Positions 44,862-52,575 of a DNA stretch of 64,000 nucleotides are shown piece after piece; position 1 is the first letter of the stretch; every line of letters starts with the position of its first letter. Origin of the DNA: Paraburkholderia sp. BCC1886 (GTDB lineage Bacteria; Pseudomonadota; Gammaproteobacteria; Burkholderiales; Burkholderiaceae); the NCBI RefSeq assembly GCF_900996245.1, contig NZ_CAAJGK010000047.1:49913-113912 (forward strand), in the 5' to 3' direction. Position numbers and translations under genes: made by a program. The notes under the pieces are model-generated. The model was given only the letters and a program-made list of their open reading frames with translations. It did not search any database and was not told the DNA's origin.

Positions 44862-44868
44862 AATGCTG

Positions 44869-44887
44869 GCCGGACCTTCGGTCCGGC
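44869..44887 (+). other. Hairpin with CUUCGG loop after the aconitase-family gene
   Basis: GCCGGACC-TTC-GGTCCGGC forms a perfect 8-bp stem whose top reads C(TTCG)G, a very stable RNA tetraloop. It begins 8 nt after the hydro-lyase stop and is not followed by a T-run, so it may protect mRNA or tune MFS expression rather than terminate. Confidence 0.5.
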
Positions 44888-44994
44888 ATCGTGGTGCGCA
44901 TGAAGCGCGAGCAGTACCAAGGCCGGCACAAGACCGGCACAGACCGGCTTGGGCGATGACGCTGTCTCGCCGGCCACATCAGGAGACAGACAAT

Positions 44995-46491
44995 ATGGCA
45001 TCCCCTCATCAAGCGGAGTCCGCCGCACGGCGTGCTGGCGGCGCGGGGTCTTCATCAGGCGCAAGCGCGGCTGCAAGCACGGCTGTAAGCGAGGCTGCAA
45101 GCGCGGCCGCGGCCGTTCCGCTCGACGCCGGCAGCATCTCCGCGCGCCTCGACCGTTTGCCCGCCACGCGTTCCGTCTGGAAACTGGTGGTGCTGCTGAG
45201 TCTCGGCTTTTTCTTCGAACTTTACGATCTGCTTTACTCGGGCTACGTGGCGCCGGGTCTCGTCAAGAGCGGGTTGTTGACCGCGACGACGCATGGTCTG
45301 TTCGGCTCGACCGGCGTCGCGAGTTTTATCGCGGCGCTGTTCAGTGGTCTGTTCATCGGCACGATTGCGTGCGGCTTTCTCGCCGATCGCTTCGGCCGTC
45401 GCGCCGTTTTCACGTACTCGCTGCTGTGGTACACCGCGGCAAACGTGCTGATGGCCTTCGCGCAATCGGCCATTGCGCTGAACTCGTGGCGCTTCCTTGC
45501 AGGCATCGGCATCGGCGTGGAACTGGTGACCATCGGCACGTACATCTCCGAACTGGTGCCCAAGCAGATTCGCGGCCGTGCCTTTGCCTGCGAGCAGGCA
45601 GTCGGTTTCACGGCGGTGCCGGTGGTGGCGTTTCTGTCGTATCTGCTGGTGCCGCGCGCGCCGTTCGGTTTCGACGGCTGGCGTTGGGTGGTGTTGATCG
45701 GCGCGCACGGTGCGCTGTTCGTGTGGTGGATTCGTCGCGCGTTGCCGGAAAGCCCGCGCTGGCTCGCGCAGCAAGGACGTCTCGCCGAAGCCGATCGCGT
45801 GATGAGCGAACTCGAAGCGAAGGTGCGCAGCGAATACGGCCGCGAATTGCCGCCGCCCGCACCGCCGGTGCCGGTCGCGCCGCGCGGCAGCTTTCGCGAT
45901 ATGTGGGTGGCGCCTTACCGCAGCCGCACGCTGATGATGACGATCTTCAACATCTTCCAGGGCATCGGTTTCTACGGCTTCGCCAATTGGGTGCCGACGC
46001 TGCTGATCAAGCAGGGCATCACCATCACGACCAGTCTCATGTATTCGAGCGTGATCGCACTGGCCGCACCGATCGGTCCGATCATCGGTCTGTTCATCGG
46101 CGACCGCTTCGAGCGCAAGACAGTGATCGTGGTGATGGCGGCGGCGAACATCGTTTGCGGCTTGTGGTTCAGCCGGGCCTCGGGCGCGGTGTTGCTGGTG
46201 AGTCTCGGCGTGTGTCTGACGCTGGCGGGCAATATCATTTCGTACAGTTTTCACGCATATCAGGCCGAGCTGTTTCCGACGAGCATTCGCGCGCGCGCCG
46301 TCGGCTTCGTCTACTCGTGGAGCCGCTTCTCGGCCATCTTTACGGCCTTTCTGATCGCGTTCGTGTTGCGCGAGTTCGGCACGACCGGCGTGTTCGTTTT
46401 CATAGCCGGCGCCATGCTGATCGTGATGCTCGCCATCGGGCTGATGGGTCCGAAAACAAAAGGCCTCGAACTCGAGAAGATTTCGAAGTAG
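44995..46491 (+). CDS. MFS transporter, sugar-porter/organic-acid-like
   Basis: A 498-aa 12-helix transporter. An unusual Ala/Ser-rich cytoplasmic N-terminus (about residues 1-55) comes from imperfect 12-bp DNA repeats. The membrane part begins 'LVVLLSLGFFFELYDLLYSGYVAPGL' and has motif A 'GFLADRFGRRAVF', then 'SWRFLAGIGIGVELVTIGTYISELVPKQIRG' in two stretches and 'ALPESPRWL', the sugar-porter signature. Relatives carry niacin, aromatic acids or other organic acids. RBS AGGAGA lies about 9 nt before the ATG at 44995. It is the last gene of the aconitase-family cluster and probably imports that pathway's substrate. It is convergent with polB (15-bp gap). Confidence 0.87.
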   Translation: MASPHQAESAARRAGGAGSSSGASAAASTAVSEAASAAAAVPLDAGSISARLDRLPATRSVWKLVVLLSLGFFFELYDLLYSGYVAPGLVKSGLLTATTHGLFGSTGVASFIAALFSGLFIGTIACGFLADRFGRRAVFTYSLLWYTAANVLMAFAQSAIALNSWRFLAGIGIGVELVTIGTYISELVPKQIRGRAFACEQAVGFTAVPVVAFLSYLLVPRAPFGFDGWRWVVLIGAHGALFVWWIRRALPESPRWLAQQGRLAEADRVMSELEAKVRSEYGRELPPPAPPVPVAPRGSFRDMWVAPYRSRTLMMTIFNIFQGIGFYGFANWVPTLLIKQGITITTSLMYSSVIALAAPIGPIIGLFIGDRFERKTVIVVMAAANIVCGLWFSRASGAVLLVSLGVCLTLAGNIISYSFHAYQAELFPTSIRARAVGFVYSWSRFSAIFTAFLIAFVLREFGTTGVFVFIAGAMLIVMLAIGLMGPKTKGLELEKISK

Positions 46492-46506
46492 GGCGAGGCC
46501 GGAGGG

Positions 46507-48873
46507 TTAGAACAACTGTTTCTGGCCTGACATCAAAGTCGTGAAGTCGTCGCGCAATAGAGGCAGAATCGCGTCCGCGATGGGTTGCAACTGGCGTGTC
46601 AGGTAGTGTTCGTAATCGATCGCGGAACGCAGCGTTTCCAGCGGCTCCGGTCCCGCGACGGTCATCACGTAGCTGATCCACCCGCCGTTCTGGTATTGCA
46701 GCGGCCGGCCCTGGCGGCGGTTGAATTCGTCGGCCACGCGCGCCGCCCGAACGTGCGGCGGCACGTTGCGTTCGTAGTCGTCGAGCGGGCGGCGCAAGCG
46801 CTTGCGATACACGAGCTGTTCATCGAGTTTGCCGGCAAGCGTGTCGCGCACGTAATCGCGCACGTAGTCCTGATACGGTTGCTGGCGGAATATGCGTCCG
46901 TACAGTTCCTGCTGGAACTGCTGGGCGAGCGGCGTCCAGTCGGTGCGTACCGTTTCCAGTCCCTTGTAGACCATGTCTTCGCGGCCGTCCGGCAGCACGG
47001 TGAGGCCCGCATAGCGTTTCTTGCTGCCTTCTTCCGCGCCGCGAATCGTCGGCATGAAAAAGCGCCGGTAGTGCCGCTCGAATTGCAGTTCCAGCGCGCT
47101 GTCCAGACCGAAACGTTCGAGCAGATTCTCGCGCCACCACGTGTTGATTCCCGCCACGAGTTCGCGGCCGATGCGCGCCGCGTCCGTCTCGCTGTGCGCG
47201 TGCCTGAGCCAGACGAAGGTCGAATCCGTGTCGCCGTAAATAACCTCGTAACCTTGCGCTTCGATCAGTTCGCGCGTGCGGTGCATGATTTCGTGGCCGC
47301 GCAGGGTGATCGACGAGGCGAGTCGCGGATCGAAGAAACGGCAGCCGGTCGAACCGAGCACGCCGTAAAACGCGTTCATGATGATCTTCAACGCTTGCGA
47401 CAGCGGCTGGTTGCGTTCGCGCTTGGCCGTTTCGCGGCCCTGCCAGACCTGTCCGACGATGGACGGCAAACAATGGCGCTCGCGCGAGAAGCGGGCGCCG
47501 AGAAAACCCGGCACCGAGTGCGCATCGTCCGGCTGACGCAGACCTTCCACCAGCCCCACGGGATCGATCAGAAACGTGCGAATGATCGACGGATACAGGC
47601 TCTTGTAGTCGAGCACCAGCACCGAGTCGTACAGACCGGGACGCGAATCCATCACGAAGCCGCCGGGACTCGCCGCGCCGGCCACGTCGCCGAGATTCGG
47701 CGCGACGAAACCCTGCCGATGCATGCGTGGCATGTACAGATGCGTGAACGCCGCCACCGAACCGCCGCTGCGATCCGCCGGTAAACCGGTGACGGTGGCG
47801 CGCTCCAGTAGAAACGACAGCAGTTCGGTCTTCTCGAAGATCCGCGTGACCAGCTCGCAATCCTTCAGGTTGTAGGTCGCGAGCGCGGGCTTGTCTTCGT
47901 CGAAGCGGCGCTGGATCTCATCCATGCGTTGATACGGGTTATCGATCGCCTTGCCTTCGCCGAGCACGCTGCGCGACACGTGCTCGAGACTGAACGACGG
48001 AAAGCTCCAGGTGGCGGAACGCAGCGCCTCGATGCCGTCGATGATCAACCGTCCCGCGGCGCCGGCGAAGAAATGGTTCTGCTTGAGGCCATGCTCGCGC
48101 CACTCCATCACCGCGCCGCCGCGGCCGAGCCGAAGCGGCACGCGGTATTGCTGCGCATGCTGATGCAGCACCCGCAGATCGAACTGCACGACATTCCAGC
48201 CGATGATCGCGTCCGGATCGTACGTCTCCAGCCAGAAATTCAGCTTTTCGATCAGCGCGGCGCGCGAGTCGCAATATTCGAGGTCGAAATCGAGCCTGGT
48301 GGGCGAGCCGTTCGGCGGCCCGAGCATATACACCTGCCGCTGTCCGCAGCCTTCCAGCGCAATCGAATAGAGTTCGGCTTGAGCGCTCGTTTCGATATCG
48401 AGCGACACGAGTTTCAACGGCGGACGGTAATCGCTCGCCGGCTTCAACTCGCTGTTCAGCAATGGCCCGTTCTGCTGGTCCTCGCCGCCGAACCAGACGG
48501 GCGCGGTGATGAAGCGCTCCATCATGTAGCGCTCGGGAGGAAACACGTCCGCTTCGTAGACGTCGACGCCGCCTTGTTTCAGGCGTTTTTCGAAGCCGGT
48601 CAATTGACGGTACTGCTGGCAGTAAAGACCGAGTACCGGACGATGCTGGAAGTCGCACAGCGCCAGCTCACGCAGATCGAGCGGCGCTTCGCGACGCAGG
48701 ATGGTGTCGGCGCGCTCGCGCTGTTCGGCGGGAATGAATGCGACCGATGGTTGTGGCCGCAAGCGGATGTGGCGCGGCCCGGTATCGGTTGCCAGCCAGA
48801 AATCGACCTCCGTGCCGGCGGGCGTGTCCCGCCAGTGCCGCGTCAATATGAAACCCTGTTCAAGCTCAGTCAA
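46507..48873 (-). CDS. polB: DNA polymerase II (family B)
   Basis: A 788-aa family B polymerase with proofreading. The exonuclease domain (about 150-350) has 'LVSLDIETSAQ' (Exo I), 'IIGWNVVQFDL' (Exo II) and 'YNLKDCELVTR' (Exo III). The polymerase domain has 'VLDYKSLYPSIIRTF' (motif A), 'QALKIIMNAFYGVLGS' (motif B) and 'IYGDTDSTFV' (motif C). The C-terminus ends 'SGQKQLF', resembling the sliding-clamp-binding peptide of E. coli Pol II. This enzyme acts in replication restart and lesion bypass and is commonly SOS-controlled. I found no clear LexA box in the 187-bp gap upstream. It is divergent from the PRC-barrel gene. Confidence 0.95.
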   Translation of the reverse strand: MTELEQGFILTRHWRDTPAGTEVDFWLATDTGPRHIRLRPQPSVAFIPAEQRERADTILRREAPLDLRELALCDFQHRPVLGLYCQQYRQLTGFEKRLKQGGVDVYEADVFPPERYMMERFITAPVWFGGEDQQNGPLLNSELKPASDYRPPLKLVSLDIETSAQAELYSIALEGCGQRQVYMLGPPNGSPTRLDFDLEYCDSRAALIEKLNFWLETYDPDAIIGWNVVQFDLRVLHQHAQQYRVPLRLGRGGAVMEWREHGLKQNHFFAGAAGRLIIDGIEALRSATWSFPSFSLEHVSRSVLGEGKAIDNPYQRMDEIQRRFDEDKPALATYNLKDCELVTRIFEKTELLSFLLERATVTGLPADRSGGSVAAFTHLYMPRMHRQGFVAPNLGDVAGAASPGGFVMDSRPGLYDSVLVLDYKSLYPSIIRTFLIDPVGLVEGLRQPDDAHSVPGFLGARFSRERHCLPSIVGQVWQGRETAKRERNQPLSQALKIIMNAFYGVLGSTGCRFFDPRLASSITLRGHEIMHRTRELIEAQGYEVIYGDTDSTFVWLRHAHSETDAARIGRELVAGINTWWRENLLERFGLDSALELQFERHYRRFFMPTIRGAEEGSKKRYAGLTVLPDGREDMVYKGLETVRTDWTPLAQQFQQELYGRIFRQQPYQDYVRDYVRDTLAGKLDEQLVYRKRLRRPLDDYERNVPPHVRAARVADEFNRRQGRPLQYQNGGWISYVMTVAGPEPLETLRSAIDYEHYLTRQLQPIADAILPLLRDDFTTLMSGQKQLF

Positions 48874-49060
48874 ACTTCCACCTTTAAGCGGGCGTCGGCG
48901 CCCTGCGCGATTTTACCGCGGGCCAGAGCGGGCAGGTCCGGTGCAGCAATGACAGGCAGTCTGTATGATCGGTCTGCACCCAATTTTTCGGCGCGAACTT
49001 TTGCGCCGCCTGGGTCGAGCCGGAATCAACCAGGATTCAACAAGGAACGGAGTGAACGAT

Positions 49061-49486
49061 ATGACGGTGGGCAAACTTCTCGTGGCGGTTGCCGTAGCAG
49101 CAAGCAGTCTCAGCGCGCATGCGCAAGTGGCCGGATCACAACCGCTGAGCGTCACGGTCGAACAGTCCAACGCGCTGCTGAGCGGCTGGAGCGTCAAGAA
49201 GAGCATCTTGGGCAAGGCGGTCTACAACGACCAGAACGAGAAGATCGGTTCGATCCGCGATCTGGTGGTGGCACCGGACGGCTCGCTGTCCGCAGCGGTC
49301 GTGTCGGCGGGTGGATTTCTAGGCGTTGCATCGCATGACGTCGCGGTGCCGATCGCCGCACTCGATATCCGCTCGGGCAATTTCTATCTGGCCGGCGCCA
49401 GCAAGGCGGCCTTGAAGGCCACGCCGGAATTCCAGTACAACAAGGTGCAATCGCCGCCGAAGCCGAAGAAGCTCACGGCACAGTAA
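49061..49486 (+). CDS. Secreted PRC-barrel domain protein
   Basis: A 141-aa protein with a cleavable signal peptide (residues 1-22, 'ASSLSAHAQ'). A single PRC-barrel domain covers about 45-120 ('GWSVKKSILGKAVYNDQNEKIGSIRDLVV', split by a Gly-rich turn, and 'VAVPIAALDI'). A Lys/Pro-rich tail follows. PRC barrels are small beta-barrel adaptors found in ribosome maturation, photosynthesis and envelope proteins; the secreted bacterial type has no clear role. RBS AAGGAACGGAG precedes the ATG at 49061. A strong terminator follows. Confidence 0.82.
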   Translation: MTVGKLLVAVAVAASSLSAHAQVAGSQPLSVTVEQSNALLSGWSVKKSILGKAVYNDQNEKIGSIRDLVVAPDGSLSAAVVSAGGFLGVASHDVAVPIAALDIRSGNFYLAGASKAALKATPEFQYNKVQSPPKPKKLTAQ

Positions 49487-49523
49487 AGCGGTGCATCGGT
49501 GTAGCAGTCAAGCAGAATGTCAG

Positions 49524-49556
49524 AAAGCCGGCCCCTTTGCATCAGGCCGGCTTTTT
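49524..49556 (+). terminator. Rho-independent terminator
   Basis: A perfect 10-bp GC-rich stem (49524-49533 with 49545-49554) with an 11-nt loop runs into TTTTT at 49552-49556, 37 bp after the PRC-barrel stop. The A-run on the other side of the stem (AAA) is short, so termination of the convergent DUF2891 gene is less certain. Confidence 0.85.
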
Positions 49557-49570
49557 CACGTCTGCTGCGA

Positions 49571-50593
49571 TTACGCTTCCAGCGCGAGTACGGCGAACGT
49601 CCCTAACCAGTGCTCACCCATATAATCGCCGGCCACATGCTCGAGTGCGCTGTGCAGATGCCGCTCGACAGCATCGACGAGTACCGGGCGACGCGCATCG
49701 TCTTCGGGTAGCGCGCCGGCTAGCGAGCGTTGGCACCACGCGCGGCTCAGGTTCAAACCGTCGAGATGCGCGATCTTGCCATCTGTGCGGTCCGTCACAG
49801 TGACGGGCTCGAATAGCGTCGCCGGTTGCCGCGCCGCGATCTCCGGCAGGAAACGTCCGAACCATTCGACGAATTGCGCGGACGGCAACACGCGCCGCAT
49901 CAACTCCGCTTCCATGAGCGAGGGCGACAAAAACTCGTCGCCCGCAGGTTCCCATGCCTGGCACGCCACGTCGTTCAGAAACCAGCGCCGGGCGGTATCG
50001 ACGAGCAAGGACTCGAACGACTCGTGCGAACCCTGCCGCGCAAAATCCAGCGCGAGCGACAGGGCAAAAGCCATATTGAAGTGCGTTCCTACGCGCAGCG
50101 GATAGGTCGCTTTCGGCAAAAACTCTTCGAAGCGTTCGACGAAGACCGCAGCGAGCGGCGCGAAGGTGTGTGACCAGCGTGCCGCCTGCGGGTGCGTCCG
50201 CGCGAGTGCCGGCGAGTTGATTTGCGCGCTCAGTGCGAGCAGCCACGCCCAACCATACGGACGCTCGAAGCCGCGATTGTGCGGCAGGGCGAGATACGCG
50301 AGTTCGCCCGCTACGTTGGCCTGCGTGAAATGCTCGTCGACGACCGCGACGATGCGTTCGGCCTCCGGCAAATCCGGAAAGCGTTCGAGCAGATGCAGGA
50401 TCAGCCAGTAACCATGCACGCAGGAATGCCAGTCGTAGCTGCCATAAAAAATCGGATGCAGGTCGCGTGGTCCCTGCACGTCTTGCGGGCCGGCGAGCGA
50501 GTGCGTCAGCTTGTTCGGGTATTCGCGCGTGAGGTGGGCCAGCGCGAGGTTGGCGAAGCGGGACGCGAATTCGGGCGTGAGTTGCAGGGACAT
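49571..50593 (-). CDS. DUF2891 family protein
   Basis: A 340-aa cytoplasmic, mostly helical protein. It begins 'LTPEFASRFANLALAHLTREYPNKL', followed by 'HPIFYGSYDWHSCVHGYWLI', an invariant DUF2891 segment whose Asp, His, Cys and His could form an active site. Later segments 'GWAWLLAL', 'RVGTHFNMAF' and 'GEHWLGTFAVLAL' give the alternating pattern of an (alpha/alpha) barrel. Function is unknown; a glycosidase- or epimerase-like role is possible from the fold. The start at 50593 precedes the homology. It is divergent from the bicupin gene. Confidence 0.82.
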   Translation of the reverse strand: MSLQLTPEFASRFANLALAHLTREYPNKLTHSLAGPQDVQGPRDLHPIFYGSYDWHSCVHGYWLILHLLERFPDLPEAERIVAVVDEHFTQANVAGELAYLALPHNRGFERPYGWAWLLALSAQINSPALARTHPQAARWSHTFAPLAAVFVERFEEFLPKATYPLRVGTHFNMAFALSLALDFARQGSHESFESLLVDTARRWFLNDVACQAWEPAGDEFLSPSLMEAELMRRVLPSAQFVEWFGRFLPEIAARQPATLFEPVTVTDRTDGKIAHLDGLNLSRAWCQRSLAGALPEDDARRPVLVDAVERHLHSALEHVAGDYMGEHWLGTFAVLALEA

Positions 50594-50791
50594 GGCGTTT
50601 CCTCGAGGTGTGATCCACGGCGGCATTTTATCGACGATTCACGGGCAAATTATGCCTTTAGTTCGAACCCCATCGGCCATCCGACGGCCCCGCCCAGTTG
50701 AAAAACGAATACCTGACATTCCAACATTTAATTTGTCGATAGGGTGTCGCTCCGATATCGTGTGCCGGTCAACCTTCCCGGAGTGTGTCGT

Positions 50792-51628
50792 ATGTCACGA
50801 GCCCCCTACTATGCGCCGCACGGCGGCCATCCCGCGCAGACCGAACTGCTGACCGATCGTGCGATGTTCACCGAAGCGTATGCGGTCATTCCCAAAGGCG
50901 TGATGCGCGATATCGTCACGAGTCGTCTGCCGTTCTGGGAGAAGACGCGTTTGTGGGTGATGGCGCGTCCGCTCTCCGGTTTCGCCGAAACCTTCGCGCA
51001 GTACATCATGGAAGTCGGCGCCGGCGGTGGCAGCGAACGCCCCGAGCAGAATCCGAATGCGGAAGGCGTGCTGTTCGTCGTGGAAGGGCAGATCGACTTG
51101 ACGCTGCAAGGCAGGCTGCACACGCTCACGCCAGGCGGCTACGCGTTCATTCCGCCCGGCAGCGAGTGGTCATTGCGCAATCGAAGCCAGGACGCCGCGC
51201 GTTTCCACTGGATTCGCAAGCACTACGAGGCGGTCGACGGCGTGCGGCTGCCCGAGGCTTTCGTGACGAACGAGCAGGACGTGGAGCCGATTGCCATGCC
51301 CGGTACCGAAGGCCGCTGGGTGACGTCGCGTTTCGTCGATACGGCCGACATGCGTCACGACATGCACGTGAACATCGTCACGTTCCTGCCAGGCGGCGTG
51401 ATCCCGTTTGCCGAAACGCATGTGATGGAGCACGGCCTGTACGTGCTGGAAGGCAAGGCGGTGTATCGCCTGAATCAGGATTGGGTCGAAGTGGAAGCCG
51501 GCGACTTCATGTGGTTGCGCGCGTTCTGTCCGCAAGCCTGCTATGCCGGCGGACCGGACCGCTTCCGCTACCTGCTGTATAAAGACGTCAATCGCCATAT
51601 GAAGCTGACGCTCGACACGCCACGCTAG
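50792..51628 (+). CDS. allE: (S)-ureidoglycine aminohydrolase-like bicupin
   Basis: A 278-aa protein with two cupin domains, about residues 70-140 ('EGVLFVVEGQIDLTL', 'GGYAFIPPGSEW') and 195-265 ('HVMEHGLYVLEGKAVY', 'GDFMWLRAFCPQACYAGG'). The second domain has the Glu, His, His and Gln pattern that binds Mn2+ in AllE. AllE releases ammonia from (S)-ureidoglycine in allantoin degradation. No other allantoin genes are nearby; a LysR regulator follows 37 bp downstream. The start at 50792 has CGGAG about 8 nt upstream. Confidence in the family is good, in the exact substrate moderate. Confidence 0.85.
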   Translation: MSRAPYYAPHGGHPAQTELLTDRAMFTEAYAVIPKGVMRDIVTSRLPFWEKTRLWVMARPLSGFAETFAQYIMEVGAGGGSERPEQNPNAEGVLFVVEGQIDLTLQGRLHTLTPGGYAFIPPGSEWSLRNRSQDAARFHWIRKHYEAVDGVRLPEAFVTNEQDVEPIAMPGTEGRWVTSRFVDTADMRHDMHVNIVTFLPGGVIPFAETHVMEHGLYVLEGKAVYRLNQDWVEVEAGDFMWLRAFCPQACYAGGPDRFRYLLYKDVNRHMKLTLDTPR

Positions 51629-51665
51629 CCCGCCATCCGCCTTGCACAGGGTCCGACAAACGCCC

Positions 51666-52547
51666 ATGAAACCCGCCGCCGCCGTCCGGACCCCGCTGTT
51701 CGATCTCGATCTTCTGAAAACCCTCGTGATGGTGGCCGACTGCGGCAGCTTTACCGCCGCGTCCGCGCGGCTTCATTCCACGCAGTCGACCGTCAGCCAG
51801 AAAGTACGGCGGCTCGAGGACATGGCAGGCCACAAGCTGCTCGAACGCGGCACGCGCGACGTCACTCCGACCGATGCGGGCGAAACCTTGCTCGCGTACG
51901 CGCGTCGCATGCTGTCGCTCAACGACGACATGCTCGAAGCGCTATCCGGTGCAACCGTGGGACAGACGGTCAGGCTCGGCGTACCGGAAGATTTCGTCGG
52001 CGGCCCGACCACGCATACGCTCGCCGCGTTCAACCGCAAGCACCCACAGGTGAAACTGGAAGTCACCAGCGGTTTGTGCCGCGACGTGACCAGCAGCTAC
52101 GACCGTGGCGAACTCGATCTGATTCTCGTCAAGCAGCGGCGTAACAGCCGCGAGTCCGTAGCGTGCTGGCGCGAGCAATTGCGCTGGATAGACAGCGCGA
52201 GCAACCCGTCGTTGCAACTCGATCCGATTCCACTGGTCGCGTTTCCGCCGCGTGGTTTGTATCGTGACGATATGACCCAGGCCGTCGAAGCAATGGGTCG
52301 ACGGTGGCGGATGAGTTTCATCAGTTCGAGTCTGAGCGGGATTCAGGCAGCCGTCGCCGATGGGCTCGGCATCAGTCTCTTGCCCGCGCGCGCGGTGACG
52401 CCGGAGCATGTCGTACTCACGCCGAAGAGCGGTTTGCCGGCCATCGAAACGATGGATATCGCGCTGCTGCACCGCCCGACGGCCGACGACGTCGTGAAGG
52501 AACTCGCGCGGGCGGTCGGGCGGATGTTCGGGCCGCAGCGTCGCTAA
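51666..52547 (+). CDS. LysR-family transcriptional regulator
   Basis: A 293-aa regulator with helix-turn-helix at about residues 15-75 ('LLKTLVMVADCGSFTAASARL', 'TQSTVSQKVRRLEDMAGHKLL') and effector domain about 95-285 ('QTVRLGVPEDFVGGPTTHTL', 'DLILVKQRR', 'GLGISLLPARAV'). It follows the AllE-like gene on the same strand with 37 bp between and may be co-transcribed. It is convergent with the putrescine aminotransferase gene (28 bp between stops). Either neighbouring pathway could be its target; sequence alone does not decide. Confidence 0.88.
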   Translation: MKPAAAVRTPLFDLDLLKTLVMVADCGSFTAASARLHSTQSTVSQKVRRLEDMAGHKLLERGTRDVTPTDAGETLLAYARRMLSLNDDMLEALSGATVGQTVRLGVPEDFVGGPTTHTLAAFNRKHPQVKLEVTSGLCRDVTSSYDRGELDLILVKQRRNSRESVACWREQLRWIDSASNPSLQLDPIPLVAFPPRGLYRDDMTQAVEAMGRRWRMSFISSSLSGIQAAVADGLGISLLPARAVTPEHVVLTPKSGLPAIETMDIALLHRPTADDVVKELARAVGRMFGPQRR

Positions 52548-52575
52548 CATCCGTCGACAAACCGCAGAACCATCG

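Noticed and set aside
45057..45110. Imperfect 12-bp repeats in the MFS N-terminus as a sign of a frameshift or fusion
   Set aside because: The frame is continuous and the repeats only give an Ala/Ser-rich tail before the first membrane helix.
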